DNA of 64,000 nt from Limibacter armeniacum. GTDB taxonomy: Bacteria; Bacteroidota; Bacteroidia; Cytophagales; Flammeovirgaceae. Each line of letters opens with the position of its first letter. The stretch's first letter is position 1. A model generated the notes under the pieces. That model was not told where the DNA came from, made no database searches, and saw only the letters and a program-made list of their open reading frames with translations. Of the stretch, positions 42,431 to 51,877 are shown one piece after another. A program made the translations under genes and the position numbers. The stretch covers positions 1,674,001 through 1,738,000 of the forward strand of contig NZ_JBAJNO010000008.1 of the NCBI RefSeq assembly GCF_036880985.1. Direction: 5' to 3'.

Positions 42431-44362
42431 ATGCTTACAATACAAAACCTATCTTTCCACTTCGGCAGTCGCACCATGTATGATGAGGCGTCACTGCATA
42501 TCAAGCCCAAAAACAGGATTGGGGTTATTGGTTTTAACGGAGCCGGAAAGACTACGCTTCTAAAATTGATTTACGGTCAGCTTCAGCCTGACGGTGGCAC
42601 TATCAGCAAGCCAAACGATTGTACGATTGGTTTCCTGAATCAGGATATGCTGTCTTATGAGACAGGACAGAGTATCTTGGAAGTGACCATGGAAGCATTC
42701 GGAGATATTATCACGCTTCAGGAAGATATTGATCAAATCCTGAAAGAAATGGAAACCAACTACCGTGATGAGTTGGTTGGGGAGCTGGCCAAGAAGCAGG
42801 AACGCTTTGAAGCAATGGACGGTTATACTGCCAAAGCAAAGGCGGAAGCTATTCTGGAAGGATTGGGCTTTTCGACAGCTGATCTGGAGCGACCACTCAG
42901 AAACTTCTCTGGTGGTTGGCGTATGCGTGTGATGCTGGCAAAATTGCTTTTGCAAAAGCCATCGGTCCTGATGCTTGACGAACCTACCAACCACCTTGAC
43001 TTGCCGTCAATCCAGTGGTTGGAGCAATATATTTCCAATTATGAAGGAGCAGTACTGATTGTTTCTCACGATAGGGAGTTTTTGGATCGTGCTGTCAACT
43101 CAATTGTGGAAGTTGCAGGCGGTAAGCTGATCCAATACAGCGGAAATTATACCTTCTATTTGCAGGAGCGTGAGCAGCGCATGGAAGTGCAGCGAAATGC
43201 TTTCGAAAACCAGCAGCAGAAGATCAAGCAGACCGAGCAGTTTATCAACCGTTTCCGTGCCAAGTCTACCAAGGCGAGACAGGTACAGTCAAAGGTGAAG
43301 ATGCTTGAGAAAATGGATATGGTGGATGCCGTCCATGAGGAAAACCCTGAGATGAACCTGCGTTTTACCTTTAAGCAGCAGTCAGGCAAGATTGTTTCGG
43401 AAATGAAAAACGTAACCAAGGCATATGGTGAAAATGTAATCTTCCGTGACTCTTCACTGCATATCGAAAGGGGAGACAAGATTGCTTTTATCGGTGCCAA
43501 CGGTAAGGGTAAGTCTACAATGCTTCGTGTCATTGATGGCTCAGAACCTATACAGGAAGGGGAAACCAAGAAAGGTCACAACGTGATCACCACTTTTTAT
43601 GCACAGCACCAGCTGGAGTCTCTGACATTGGACAATGAGATTCTGGATGAGCTTAAGCAGGCAGGATCGGAAAAGACAGAGCTGGAGTTGAGAACAATTT
43701 TGGGTGCATTCCTTTTCTCCGGAGAGGAAGTGAACAAAAAGATCAAGGTGCTTTCTGGTGGTGAGAAATCTAGAGTGGCATTGGCAAAAACGTTGATCTC
43801 GGAAGCCAACTTCCTGATGCTTGACGAACCTACCAACCACTTGGATATCCAGTCTGTCAATGTACTGATTCAGGCATTGCAGCAGTATGAAGGTACTTAT
43901 ATTGTGGTTTCTCACGACCGTCACTTTATTTCCCATATCGCCAACAAGATTTGGTATGTGGAAAATCAGGAAGTGAAGGAGTTTCCAGGTAACTATGAGG
44001 AGTTCTGTTACTTTATGGAGCAACGTGAAGCTGAACAGCAGGGAACAGACAGTACACAATCGTCCAAGCCAAAGAAGGAGAAGAAACAGCGATCAGACAG
44101 CGAGCGTAAGGAGTGGCAAAAGAAGGTGAACCAAACCAAGAAGAAGCTTGAAAAAGCCGAAGAGTTGGTCATGGAACTGGAAGAGAAGAAGGAAGCGTTG
44201 GAAGGCGAACTTGCCAACCCTGAAATTTTCAGTGATTCTAAAAAGCTGCAAGAGCTGAATGCAACTTATGAGCAGACCAAGTCAGATTTGGAGACAGCCA
44301 ATGAGGACTGGGAAAACCTGATGTTGGAACTGGAAGAATTAGAAGAACAAGATAGCAATTAG
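42431..44362 (+). CDS. ABC-F family ribosome-associated ATPase
   Basis: 643 residues with two ABC nucleotide-binding domains and no membrane segments. Walker A GFNGAGKTT (about 34-42) and GANGKGKST (about 357-365), signatures FSGGWRMR and LSGGEKSR, and Walker B/LMLDEPTNHLD in both. Between them is the P-site tRNA-interacting linker (about 240-330); the C-terminus (about 530-643) is a long Lys/Glu-rich coiled coil, as in Uup/YheS. ABC-F proteins relieve stalled translation or give antibiotic protection; which is not told by the sequence. Confidence 0.93.
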   Translation: MLTIQNLSFHFGSRTMYDEASLHIKPKNRIGVIGFNGAGKTTLLKLIYGQLQPDGGTISKPNDCTIGFLNQDMLSYETGQSILEVTMEAFGDIITLQEDIDQILKEMETNYRDELVGELAKKQERFEAMDGYTAKAKAEAILEGLGFSTADLERPLRNFSGGWRMRVMLAKLLLQKPSVLMLDEPTNHLDLPSIQWLEQYISNYEGAVLIVSHDREFLDRAVNSIVEVAGGKLIQYSGNYTFYLQEREQRMEVQRNAFENQQQKIKQTEQFINRFRAKSTKARQVQSKVKMLEKMDMVDAVHEENPEMNLRFTFKQQSGKIVSEMKNVTKAYGENVIFRDSSLHIERGDKIAFIGANGKGKSTMLRVIDGSEPIQEGETKKGHNVITTFYAQHQLESLTLDNEILDELKQAGSEKTELELRTILGAFLFSGEEVNKKIKVLSGGEKSRVALAKTLISEANFLMLDEPTNHLDIQSVNVLIQALQQYEGTYIVVSHDRHFISHIANKIWYVENQEVKEFPGNYEEFCYFMEQREAEQQGTDSTQSSKPKKEKKQRSDSERKEWQKKVNQTKKKLEKAEELVMELEEKKEALEGELANPEIFSDSKKLQELNATYEQTKSDLETANEDWENLMLELEELEEQDSN

Positions 44363-44394
44363 TACTCAGTAAGGTACTTACCAATATTTTATGG

Positions 44395-44433
44395 CCCTTG
44401 GGAGATTTTATTTGATCTGCCAAGGGTTTTTAT
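44395..44433 (+). terminator. Terminator of the ABC-F gene
   Basis: Stem CCCTTGG (44395-44401) with CCAAGGG (44420-44426), continued inside by AGAT/ATCT, followed by a T run. Confidence 0.87.
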
Positions 44434-44510
44434 TTTGTATTTTCAGTAAAAACAATCAAACTTGAATTAATTCAAGGAAATTAACCCAACTACGAACTGT
44501 TACTTGTACG

Positions 44511-45890
44511 ATGAACCAGATTCCAACCCCTCCAGCATTGGAAAAGCCATCTGTTTTTCAGCAATTTTTTGCATGGCTAAAACACCCCATTGACATTGCT
44601 CCATTGGTATATTTCCGCATAGTAGGTGGAGCTCTGATGACCATAGAACTTACAGGTGGGATGTTTACCAGCTATATTAAAAACCTGCTGCATCCCGGAT
44701 TTCACTTTTCCTATATGCTATTTCCATGGATAAAGCCTTGGTCTGAGCCATGGATGATGTACCTGCATTTCTGTCTGAATGTAGTATTGGGGGTGATGGT
44801 AGTTTTTGGTGCTTATTATCGTATAGCCACCTTACTGCTGTGCCTGAGTGCGACCAGTATTTTCTTGATGGAAAAAGCACTTTATATAAACCATATCTAC
44901 CTGTACTGCTTAATGGTTTTTCTGTTGAGCTTACTTCCGGCCAATAGGGCATTTTCTTATGACGTTAAGCGAGGTAAGGTAAAAGAAGTGTCTGAAGTTC
45001 CAGCTTGGACAGTTTATATTCTGGCTTTTCAGATTGCAGTAGTCTATTTTTTTGCAGGAATCGCCAAGCTTAATAGTGATTGGTTATATGCCCAGCCATT
45101 GAAGATTTGGTTTGCTTCCAAAGGGGATCACCCAGTGTTAGGATGGCTGTTGGTAAAAGAGTGGTATCCATATTTGGTGGCTTATGGAGGTTTGTTTTTT
45201 GACTTATTTGTAGTACCATTTATGTTATGGAAAAAGACAAGGAAAGCAACATTTTGGATAGCTTGCTTTTTTCATGCTACCAATGCCCTGACTTTCGGGA
45301 TCGGAACTTTCCCTTGGTTTTCGGCTGCTGCCACTTTACTTTTCTTCCCTGCAGACTCTTTCAGGAATTGGAAGTGGCTCAACAAGCATTTGCCTGCAAA
45401 AGGAACGGCTGCTTTCCAATTTGATTCAGCTAATAGAATGGTTTACCCAATCGTTATCAGTTATCTGATCATTCAATTGGCAATGCCTTTTAGGCAGTTT
45501 TGGTATGAGGGGAATACCAGTTGGTTTGATGAGGGACATAATTTTTCATGGCATATGATGTTGCGTTCCAAATCTGGCAGGGCTTTCTTCTTCGTTAAAG
45601 ATGGCGTAACTGGTAAAGAGGAAAAAGTAAGCCCAACAAAGTACCTAAATCGGAAGCAGTATGGCAGGATGATTGGCAAACCCGATATGCTGTTGGAGTT
45701 TGCACACTTTATAAGGGATGAATATGTAAAGAAGGGATGGCAAGAGGTGTCTGTATCAGCTTATTGTAAAGTCAGTCTCAATGGTAGGGATTCACAAATT
45801 ATGCTCGACAGAAATGTGGTACTGACTGAGCAGGAGCGAGGCTTGCATCATTATGACTGGGTCAAGCCATTGACAATGCCGATCAAATAA
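44511..45890 (+). CDS. HTTM (vitamin-K-dependent gamma-carboxylase-like) membrane protein
   Basis: 459 residues. The N-terminal two thirds holds the HTTM domain: IDIAPLVYFRIVGGALMTIE, HFSYMLFPWIKP, SLLPANRAFSYDV, AWTVYILAFQIAVVYFFAGIAKLNSDWL (a signature block), and FFHATNALTFGIGTFPWFSAAATLLFFP. Five or more membrane helices. The C-terminal region (about 340-459) is soluble and contains FFFVKDGVTGKEEKVSPTKYL. Bacterial homologues of gamma-glutamyl carboxylase have unknown substrates; a monomer carboxylase or epoxidase role is not established. Full-length; single gene. Confidence 0.87.
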   Translation: MNQIPTPPALEKPSVFQQFFAWLKHPIDIAPLVYFRIVGGALMTIELTGGMFTSYIKNLLHPGFHFSYMLFPWIKPWSEPWMMYLHFCLNVVLGVMVVFGAYYRIATLLLCLSATSIFLMEKALYINHIYLYCLMVFLLSLLPANRAFSYDVKRGKVKEVSEVPAWTVYILAFQIAVVYFFAGIAKLNSDWLYAQPLKIWFASKGDHPVLGWLLVKEWYPYLVAYGGLFFDLFVVPFMLWKKTRKATFWIACFFHATNALTFGIGTFPWFSAAATLLFFPADSFRNWKWLNKHLPAKGTAAFQFDSANRMVYPIVISYLIIQLAMPFRQFWYEGNTSWFDEGHNFSWHMMLRSKSGRAFFFVKDGVTGKEEKVSPTKYLNRKQYGRMIGKPDMLLEFAHFIRDEYVKKGWQEVSVSAYCKVSLNGRDSQIMLDRNVVLTEQERGLHHYDWVKPLTMPIK

Positions 45891-45892
45891 AA

Positions 45893-45921
45893 AAGGTCTC
45901 TACTTAAAAAGTAGAGACCCG
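45893..45921. terminator. Bidirectional terminator hairpin
   Basis: Eleven-base perfect stem (45895-45905 with 45909-45919), loop of three, flanked by an A run on the left that gives a T tract on the minus strand. Serves the HTTM gene and the convergent DUF3592 gene. Confidence 0.87.
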
Positions 45922-45953
45922 AATTTTGGATAGTTTATTTAGTAACTCATCAG

Positions 45954-46718
45954 TTAATTTGTAGGGAAAGTTTGAGCCTCAGCTTCAAACCTTTTTCTAA
46001 TGGTTGGAGGTAAAGTATCCACCAGTACACTTCTGGCAGGATGGTGCTGATCGTAAATCAACCATTCAAATTCTTCATCTTCCAAGACCTCAGGTTCTCG
46101 GGTCTTTATTTTACAGATATAGTCTTTACCCTCTACCTCATATCTGAATTTTAGCTCGTGAGTTGTATGGTGGTTTGACTCATAAGAAATTTCAGATGAT
46201 ACCAGCTTACCCGTTCCCAGCTTTCCATTATGTATAATGCTTATTTTTTGAATTGCTTCCTTGAGTAACCAGAGTATAATACCGAATCCCAATAGTATCA
46301 GCATCGCAGCAAAAAGAATCGTACTCATATTGACATGTACATGTTTTTCGTTGGCAATGGTGGCAATTGAAGGATCTTTAGTGAGGTATTCTACCTCAAT
46401 GGTTTGTCCTTTGCTATAGTCCCGATCTTCAAGAATAGTTTCTTTAGTATAAGTTTTCTCAGCTACCTTATATTGAAAATCATAGTGCTTTTGGTTGATA
46501 AATTCCCCTTCTTCGTTATTAAAAGATACATCTTCTACCGAGACAACTTCACCTTGACATACACTATTTTGATTGAGAAGTAATTGGAAGTGATGAGCAT
46601 CAGATTCATCCCAAAGCATGGAGACTATGACAATGCCTACTATAATTGGTGCAATACCGTAGGAGTGTCTGTAGTCTTTAAAGAAGATGCCTAACATCTC
46701 CAAAAAAGTGATTTTCAT
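45954..46718 (-). CDS. DUF3592-type membrane protein
   Basis: 254 residues with membrane helices at about 20-38 and 130-152. The repeated pattern of DUF3592: CQGEVVSVEDVSF ... HYDFQYKVAEKTYTKETIL with QTIEVEYLTKDPSIATI, then a second similar beta block (KLGTGKLVSSEISYE ... HELKFRYEVEGKDYICKI). The family is common in Bacteroidota and Actinobacteria and its role is unknown. The coiled-coil protein lies 46 bases upstream on the same strand; the two are probably co-transcribed. Confidence 0.75.
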   Translation of the reverse strand: MKITFLEMLGIFFKDYRHSYGIAPIIVGIVIVSMLWDESDAHHFQLLLNQNSVCQGEVVSVEDVSFNNEEGEFINQKHYDFQYKVAEKTYTKETILEDRDYSKGQTIEVEYLTKDPSIATIANEKHVHVNMSTILFAAMLILLGFGIILWLLKEAIQKISIIHNGKLGTGKLVSSEISYESNHHTTHELKFRYEVEGKDYICKIKTREPEVLEDEEFEWLIYDQHHPARSVLVDTLPPTIRKRFEAEAQTFPTN

Positions 46719-46763
46719 ATTTCTTGGTTTTTAGCTATTTCCCTTAACAAAAGGGTCTGTAAG

Positions 46764-47555
46764 TTATGAATATGGATCCTGACTTTTTTTGTGGAAAAAG
46801 GTATTGGATCTGTTCAAATAAATAAACGTAAATGCAATTATGCAAAGTATACATGTAATAGCTATACTAAACGTAGAAATTAATTTGAACAGCTTTGGAT
46901 ACCACAACCAAGAGATGGTTGTGTCAGGCATTTTTCCTTCCAGTACGTCTGTTTTGAAATCTGGGAAATTAAGGTCGCTGTTCGGTTTTGGGGATAAGTA
47001 ATGATTTTGGTTTTTAATATGCTCAATATCTTTTTGAGTAGCCTGAAGTACCTTGTCCTGATGGTTTATCTTCGCCTTAAGTAGTTCCATATCGTCTTGA
47101 AACTGTATTGTCAGTTTATTCAGAGACCTAAGTTCCTGTATAATCTGTCTGTTGTAATGATTGTTTTGAGATATAGCTGTGACAAATTGTTCCCGACTGT
47201 CATTCATGATGACAGCTTGTTTGTGCAATTCAAGCAACTCATTGACGTGATCTTGCGTCTGTTGAAATTCTGAAAAGGCTTGAGGAGGAGTTTTAAGGAG
47301 TGTTTCCAAACGGGTGATTTCTTTTTCAAGCGACCGTATTTTGAACTCTTGACTTTTAATCATGTCCTGTTGTCCTGCATTCTCAGCTTCAAGTTTTGTT
47401 TTTTCATTCTTGAGTAATTCAGTAAGTAGCTCAATGTCATTACTCTTCAAAGTGCCCAAGTAAAATGCAGCCATAAGTCCTAAAACTAATGTGGATGGTT
47501 TTGCGAGACTTTTCAAATTGTTCAACAGCATTTGGTAGTGTAGATTATTCTTCAT
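46764..47555 (-). CDS. Membrane protein with coiled-coil region
   Basis: 263 residues with a hydrophobic segment near 18-34 (TLVLGLMAAFYLG) and another near 228-250 (LISTFSIAITCILCIIAFTFIYL), separated by a long Lys/Glu/Gln-rich coiled coil (about 36-190). This gives a loop-out architecture with both ends in the membrane. No family recognised. Upstream of and probably co-transcribed with the DUF3592 gene (46-base gap), starting from the divergent 350-base region shared with the DUF5675 gene. Confidence 0.7.
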   Translation of the reverse strand: MKNNLHYQMLLNNLKSLAKPSTLVLGLMAAFYLGTLKSNDIELLTELLKNEKTKLEAENAGQQDMIKSQEFKIRSLEKEITRLETLLKTPPQAFSEFQQTQDHVNELLELHKQAVIMNDSREQFVTAISQNNHYNRQIIQELRSLNKLTIQFQDDMELLKAKINHQDKVLQATQKDIEHIKNQNHYLSPKPNSDLNFPDFKTDVLEGKMPDTTISWLWYPKLFKLISTFSIAITCILCIIAFTFIYLNRSNTFFHKKSQDPYS

Positions 47556-47905
47556 TGACAGGGTTTATGTTAAGATTTTGGTTTCTGCCATGTGTATGGC
47601 GATAGGTTAGTGTCAGTAAGCAAATTGCGCTTAGGATATGTTGGATTAGCCTTAATTCCTTCTCGTGTATGATTCATATGGAATTACTAATGAATCAATA
47701 TAATGTATTAGATATTTTGCGTTCTCAGTTTTGGGTTTCCTTGTTGTTGTGCCATGTAAATAATTGATTATGACAATTTATTATTTACATCAATAATGCC
47801 AAATCCTGATAATTTTAGATAAAATCGCATTTTTGTTAAAATAATATTTTTTAATTGTGCCCAACTGCTATCAATTAGTTTTAAAAGGCATTAAGTAACT
47901 CAAAA
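47556..47905. other. Intergenic region between divergent genes
   Basis: About 350 AT-rich bases with no RNA or repeat recognised. A 32-codon ORF at 47669 is not thought real. Holds the promoters of the coiled-coil gene (left) and the DUF5675 gene (right). Confidence 0.5.
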
Positions 47906-48802
47906 ATGAAAGCAATACTACGTAGAAACGAACATTCAAACCTTCAGACATTAGGCGAGTTCCAACTTTTTGATGGGGAAGAATTGGTTATGGAATGCAA
48001 GACACTGGAGCTTCCATGGAAAGACAATCAAAACAGTATCTCTTGTATCCCGACTGGAAGTTATAAGGCTGTTTTCAGGGATTTCGGAAATTATGCAGGC
48101 AGGGCATATCATATTCAGGAGCTGGATGGAAGCGAAGTAAAAGGAAGGTCAGGAATCCTGATACATTCAGGTAACTTTTTTACTGATACAAGAGGCTGCA
48201 TATTACTCGGAACAGGTTACGCTGACTTAGAAGTCAAAAGTAAGGGGATTAAGAAGGATGGGGTTTTAGACCTTGTTAATTCTCGAAATACCATAAACAA
48301 GCTTATAGAGATTGTCGGTGACAAAGAACTTACTTTGGATGTGATAGGAGAGCCGGAGTCTGAAATTACTGTAACAACAATCGAACTGGATTTGGAAACA
48401 GCACCGTTTCAGCCTAATGACAGAGCAGTAGTGAATGTGAAAACTATATTGAACTTTAGGTCCGCTCCAGAGAAGTCAGCTCCAAAAGTACTTGCGTCTG
48501 GACTTGCAAACGGGACCTTTGTTCAAATCCTTGAGATGAAGGGTGAGTGGGCGAAGGTTTTTGCGCCTACTGTTAGAGGATGGGTACATGGTAATTTTGT
48601 CAAGAAAGATGGAAAAGAAGCTGTTGTAAATACTGAAAGCGGTAGGTTAAATGTAAGAACATTACCTGAAGTATCATCACAGGCAATTAATGCACTTGAA
48701 AAGGGTACACTTTTGGAAGTGTTGAAGGAGCAGGATGAGTGGCTTGAAGTGACCGCCTTATCAGTAGAGGGGTATGTATATGGGGAATACCTCTCTAAGT
48801 GA
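47906..48802 (+). CDS. DUF5675 domain protein with two bacterial SH3 domains
   Basis: 298 residues without a signal peptide. The N-terminal 145 residues match DUF5675: ILRRNEHSNLQTLGEFQLFDG, ELPWKDNQNSISCIPTGSYKA and GILIHSGNFFTDTRGCILLGTG. The I-H-x-x-x-T-R-G-C-I-L-L-G stretch (His near 92, Cys near 103) mimics an L,D-transpeptidase-like active site. Two SH3_3 domains follow (about 175-233: NVKTILNFRSAPEKSAPKVL; about 238-296: LNVRTLPEVSSQAI). SH3 repeats usually bind peptidoglycan. Suggests a cell-wall-acting enzyme; but with no signal the export route is unclear. Confidence 0.83.
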   Translation: MKAILRRNEHSNLQTLGEFQLFDGEELVMECKTLELPWKDNQNSISCIPTGSYKAVFRDFGNYAGRAYHIQELDGSEVKGRSGILIHSGNFFTDTRGCILLGTGYADLEVKSKGIKKDGVLDLVNSRNTINKLIEIVGDKELTLDVIGEPESEITVTTIELDLETAPFQPNDRAVVNVKTILNFRSAPEKSAPKVLASGLANGTFVQILEMKGEWAKVFAPTVRGWVHGNFVKKDGKEAVVNTESGRLNVRTLPEVSSQAINALEKGTLLEVLKEQDEWLEVTALSVEGYVYGEYLSK

Positions 48803-48863
48803 TACGATTGCAAGCATTGGGGGAATGAAATAACAGAAAGAAATATTTATATGATCAATAACA

Positions 48864-48899
48864 TCATGCAATACGAAATTAAAAACTCGTATTGCATGA
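48864..48899 (+). terminator. Hairpin after the DUF5675 gene
   Basis: Perfect 13-base stem TCATGCAATACGA (48864-48876) with its complement at 48887-48899, then ATTATTTAG; the T tract is weak, so it may stabilise rather than terminate the transcript. Confidence 0.6.
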
Positions 48900-48939
48900 A
48901 TTATTTAGCTGAATACTAATACTATTAACCATCTCACCA

Positions 48940-49956
48940 ATGAATTTCTTTGTAAGTACGATTACTTCACTTTTCCCCGATTCGGTGGAAGAAGTGCTCA
49001 ACCTCTCATTTCTTGTCAGAAACTCCTTAACAATTGGTTTTCAAATTATTTTCCTGCTTTTGTCGCTATTTCTTCTAATAGGACTGGTAAAGCCCGGTTT
49101 GGTTCTTTGGGGTTCTGACACACCCAAAAGAAGAAATGTACTGATTTATTTTATGGCTGCTGTTTTTTCCTTTTCGATGATTTATGGAGGATTTGATTAT
49201 GCTAGGGTAAAAGGGAAAGACTTGATGATCGCTCAGGTACAACCAAGTCCTAAAGTTGTAATTGCTGCTGCGGATTGTGACTTCTATATAGAAGGAAAGC
49301 TGAACAAGCCATATTTCATACAGAAAGTAGCAAATGCACTTTTGGATAAGGCTTATGAGAGTCCGTGGAGTGTAAAGTGGCAAATGCAAAGTATGTTTTG
49401 GGATTGTGATTTTTATGCCACATCAAGTTTGGAACAAATCCTTTCAGAAGTGTCGGGTATCGCTTATCAAAAAAAGGTAACCAAGCATTATACTTATTAT
49501 AACCCTGCATTTATTAAATGGGGATTTAGGTACCTGATACCGGAAAATGCAGATGCCGAAAGTCAAAGTCTCTATGAGATGTATTTTAAAAATTGGGTGA
49601 GGGCATATGTTCAAGGGTATATGTACCTACATTATAATGAGCTTTTTGACAGTGAACTAAAAGCTTATAGGAGTGCTATTTGGCATGGAGAACTTTCTGG
49701 CTCAGAATACCTTCACATGCGGTTTAAAAACAATGAATTGACTTTAGGTAAAAATGTTAGCGATACTGCTCCTGAAATATTGGGTTTTTGGCTGAGAAGG
49801 CACAATGATGATACAGCGCCTATTATTTGGGAAGAAGTCCGAAGAAAATTAGAGCTGTTTGACAAATTCTGGTTTGATCAGGAAATCATCAGGCTTGAAA
49901 CCGTGGCAAAGAATACGGATATGAAGATAGATCCAAAAGGTGAGCTACACCTGTGA
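48940..49956 (+). CDS. Hypothetical membrane-anchored protein
   Basis: 338 residues. Two N-terminal membrane helices (about 28-50, SLTIGFQIIFLLLSLFLLIGLV, and 67-83, VLIYFMAAVFSFSMIYGG) are followed by a soluble region of about 240 residues beginning near VVIAAADCDFYIEGKLNKPYF. The C-terminal part is helical and Trp/Tyr-rich (MYFKNWVRAYVQGYMYLHYNELFD). No family recognised. Follows the DUF5675 gene, past a hairpin; possible co-regulation only. Confidence 0.6.
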   Translation: MNFFVSTITSLFPDSVEEVLNLSFLVRNSLTIGFQIIFLLLSLFLLIGLVKPGLVLWGSDTPKRRNVLIYFMAAVFSFSMIYGGFDYARVKGKDLMIAQVQPSPKVVIAAADCDFYIEGKLNKPYFIQKVANALLDKAYESPWSVKWQMQSMFWDCDFYATSSLEQILSEVSGIAYQKKVTKHYTYYNPAFIKWGFRYLIPENADAESQSLYEMYFKNWVRAYVQGYMYLHYNELFDSELKAYRSAIWHGELSGSEYLHMRFKNNELTLGKNVSDTAPEILGFWLRRHNDDTAPIIWEEVRRKLELFDKFWFDQEIIRLETVAKNTDMKIDPKGELHL

Positions 49957-50054
49957 GAAAAGTTTTAGGAACATGCCTAAATGTCATTGTTAGGGAGCTT
50001 TCTGTTTTGCTATCTTGAATAAAGTCGTTTTACCCAAGATTTAACTGAGTATCC

Positions 50055-51050
50055 ATGGAAAAAATTTTCAGTGCCCTTGTTGTTAGGGAACAGGAAGCCG
50101 GAAAGTTCACCCGATCATTGGAGCAAGTCAAAATGGAAGATCTTCCTGATGGTGAAGTATTAATAAAGGTACATTACTCTTCTCTGAATTATAAAGACGG
50201 ATTGTCTGCAGTGGGAAATAAAGGGGTAACCCGTAACTATCCGCATACTCCAGGTATTGATGCGGCAGGAACAGTAGCCTATAGCAGTGTTCCTGAGTTC
50301 AGTAAAGGTGAGGAAGTGATCGTAACGGGTTTTGACCTTGGAATGAATACAAATGGAGGTTATGGAGAGTATATTAGGGTACCATCTGCATGGGTCATTC
50401 CATTACCCAAAGGATTGACGTTGAAAGAAAGTATGATTTTCGGTACAGCTGGACTGACGGCAGGGTTATGTACTGAAGCACTCATAGCACATGGTATTAC
50501 ACCAAGTAAGGGACCGGTTTTGGTTTCTGGTGGGTCAGGTGGTGTTGGTAGTCTTTCTGTAGCAATTTTGAGTAAGTTGGGATATGAGGTTATAGCTGTT
50601 ACGGGAAAGAAAAAAGCCCATGAAATACTGAAAAGTCTAGGTGTAGGCAAAATTATCAGTAGGGAAGAGGCCGTAGATTCATCAGGTAAGCCATTACTGA
50701 GACCCATTTATGCTGGAGCCATCGATACTGTAGGTGGTTCGATCCTGACTACTGCTATGAAAAGTCTAAAATATGGGGGTAGTATCGCTTGTTGTGGGTT
50801 GGTATCTTCACCTAAAATCGACCTTACTGTATTTCCATTTATCTTAAAAGGAAATAATCTATTGGGGATAGACTCTGTAGAGTGTGAAATACAAAAGCGT
50901 ATTGATGTTTGGAATAAGTTGGCAGGACCTTGGAAGCCTGATCAGCTTAGCAAAATAACAGAGACCTGTAATCTGGATCAGTTAAGTGATAAGATTCAGC
51001 AAATCCTAAAGGGTGAATTGATGGGTAGGACAGTAGTTAGTCTTTATTAG
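50055..51050 (+). CDS. YhdH/AcuI-family acrylyl-CoA reductase-type oxidoreductase
   Basis: 331 residues, a medium-chain zinc-independent MDR. N-terminal GroES-like domain (EVLIKVHYSSLNYKDGLSAVGNKGVTRNYPHTPGIDAAGTV, spread over about 34-75) and Rossmann domain with VSGGSGGVGSLSVAIL (about 158-172). The motif set NYKDGL, PHTPGID and GFDLGMNTNGGY is diagnostic for YhdH/AcuI, which uses NADPH to reduce acrylyl-CoA to propionyl-CoA in dimethylsulfoniopropionate or propionate-related metabolism. Ends 14 bases inside the convergent lipoprotein gene. Confidence 0.92.
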   Translation: MEKIFSALVVREQEAGKFTRSLEQVKMEDLPDGEVLIKVHYSSLNYKDGLSAVGNKGVTRNYPHTPGIDAAGTVAYSSVPEFSKGEEVIVTGFDLGMNTNGGYGEYIRVPSAWVIPLPKGLTLKESMIFGTAGLTAGLCTEALIAHGITPSKGPVLVSGGSGGVGSLSVAILSKLGYEVIAVTGKKKAHEILKSLGVGKIISREEAVDSSGKPLLRPIYAGAIDTVGGSILTTAMKSLKYGGSIACCGLVSSPKIDLTVFPFILKGNNLLGIDSVECEIQKRIDVWNKLAGPWKPDQLSKITETCNLDQLSDKIQQILKGELMGRTVVSLY

Positions 51051-51813
51051 CTTCATCTGGGGCAGCAACTTGACCACCTTTGTAAACCATCTCTTCATAA
51101 CCATTGGTGTGCTGATATTCCCAATCAATATCTAACAAGACTCCTTTCATCTGTGGTGAAGATTCCAGCATCAGGATGAGGGAGTCTTTTGTACGAATAC
51201 GGAGATCAGCTTCAAAAGTACCCTCATGAGCTTCTCCTAATTGAAGGAAGCTCTTACCTCTAAGGCTCCATACTTTTTTGAATTGTGGCGCAAATTCCTG
51301 ACGCTGCTCAATGGCATTGAGGCAGCGTGATAGTTCCCCACTGTAATCAGTTTTGGAAGTGATTGTCTGAAAATCCTGTTCTTGTAAGTCAATAAGGCTA
51401 GGAGCTTCCTTTTTTTGGACCATAAGTACTTCATCACCTTCGTCTGATAGAAAAGCTTTTTCCTCTGAGTAGATATAGTGGTTGCCTTGATAAAACCTTT
51501 TGTCTGTGCCAACAAAGACAAGCTGGTCATCTTTCAGAAAGTACCTTTTCTTTAGGTTTCCATACTCCCCCATATTACCAACTTCTTCCACCAGTTTTAA
51601 CTTATTGTCCTTGTCAAAAAAGGAAGTGGCAGAGAATGTATAATCCCCTAGAGAAAACATCATACTCCGTTTGAAATCATAGGAAGGGTAAGTTTCCTTC
51701 ACCTCTTCAACATAATCTTGAATTTTTGAGATCTTGGCGTCTTCATTTTCGAGCTGTTTACAGCCTGTCCAAAGAATCATGATGAAGAGAAGAAGTAGAA
51801 CTGATCTATTCAT
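51037..51813 (-). CDS. Hypothetical lipoprotein (258 residues)
   Basis: Signal peptide and lipobox MNRSVLLLLFIMILWTGC, with Cys18 as the acylation site. The mature chain is beta-rich: DYTFSATSFFDKDNKLKLVEEVGNMGEYG, repeated FL/YF strands and a helical region near 150-190. No domain recognised. Its 3' end overlaps the convergent AcuI gene by 14 bases, so neither has a separate terminator hairpin here. The alpha/beta hydrolase gene lies 64 bases upstream on the same strand. Confidence 0.75.
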   Translation of the reverse strand: MNRSVLLLLFIMILWTGCKQLENEDAKISKIQDYVEEVKETYPSYDFKRSMMFSLGDYTFSATSFFDKDNKLKLVEEVGNMGEYGNLKKRYFLKDDQLVFVGTDKRFYQGNHYIYSEEKAFLSDEGDEVLMVQKKEAPSLIDLQEQDFQTITSKTDYSGELSRCLNAIEQRQEFAPQFKKVWSLRGKSFLQLGEAHEGTFEADLRIRTKDSLILMLESSPQMKGVLLDIDWEYQHTNGYEEMVYKGGQVAAPDEANKD

Positions 51814-51877
51814 ATTGGTTGATTAGCGTTTCATATTGAAAGTGTCAATAATTAAATTAAAAATTTTTCCACTCTTG

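Noticed and set aside
47669-47767. 32-codon ORF in the divergent intergenic region
   Set aside because: No hydrophobic or motif pattern, and too short to support without comparative evidence.
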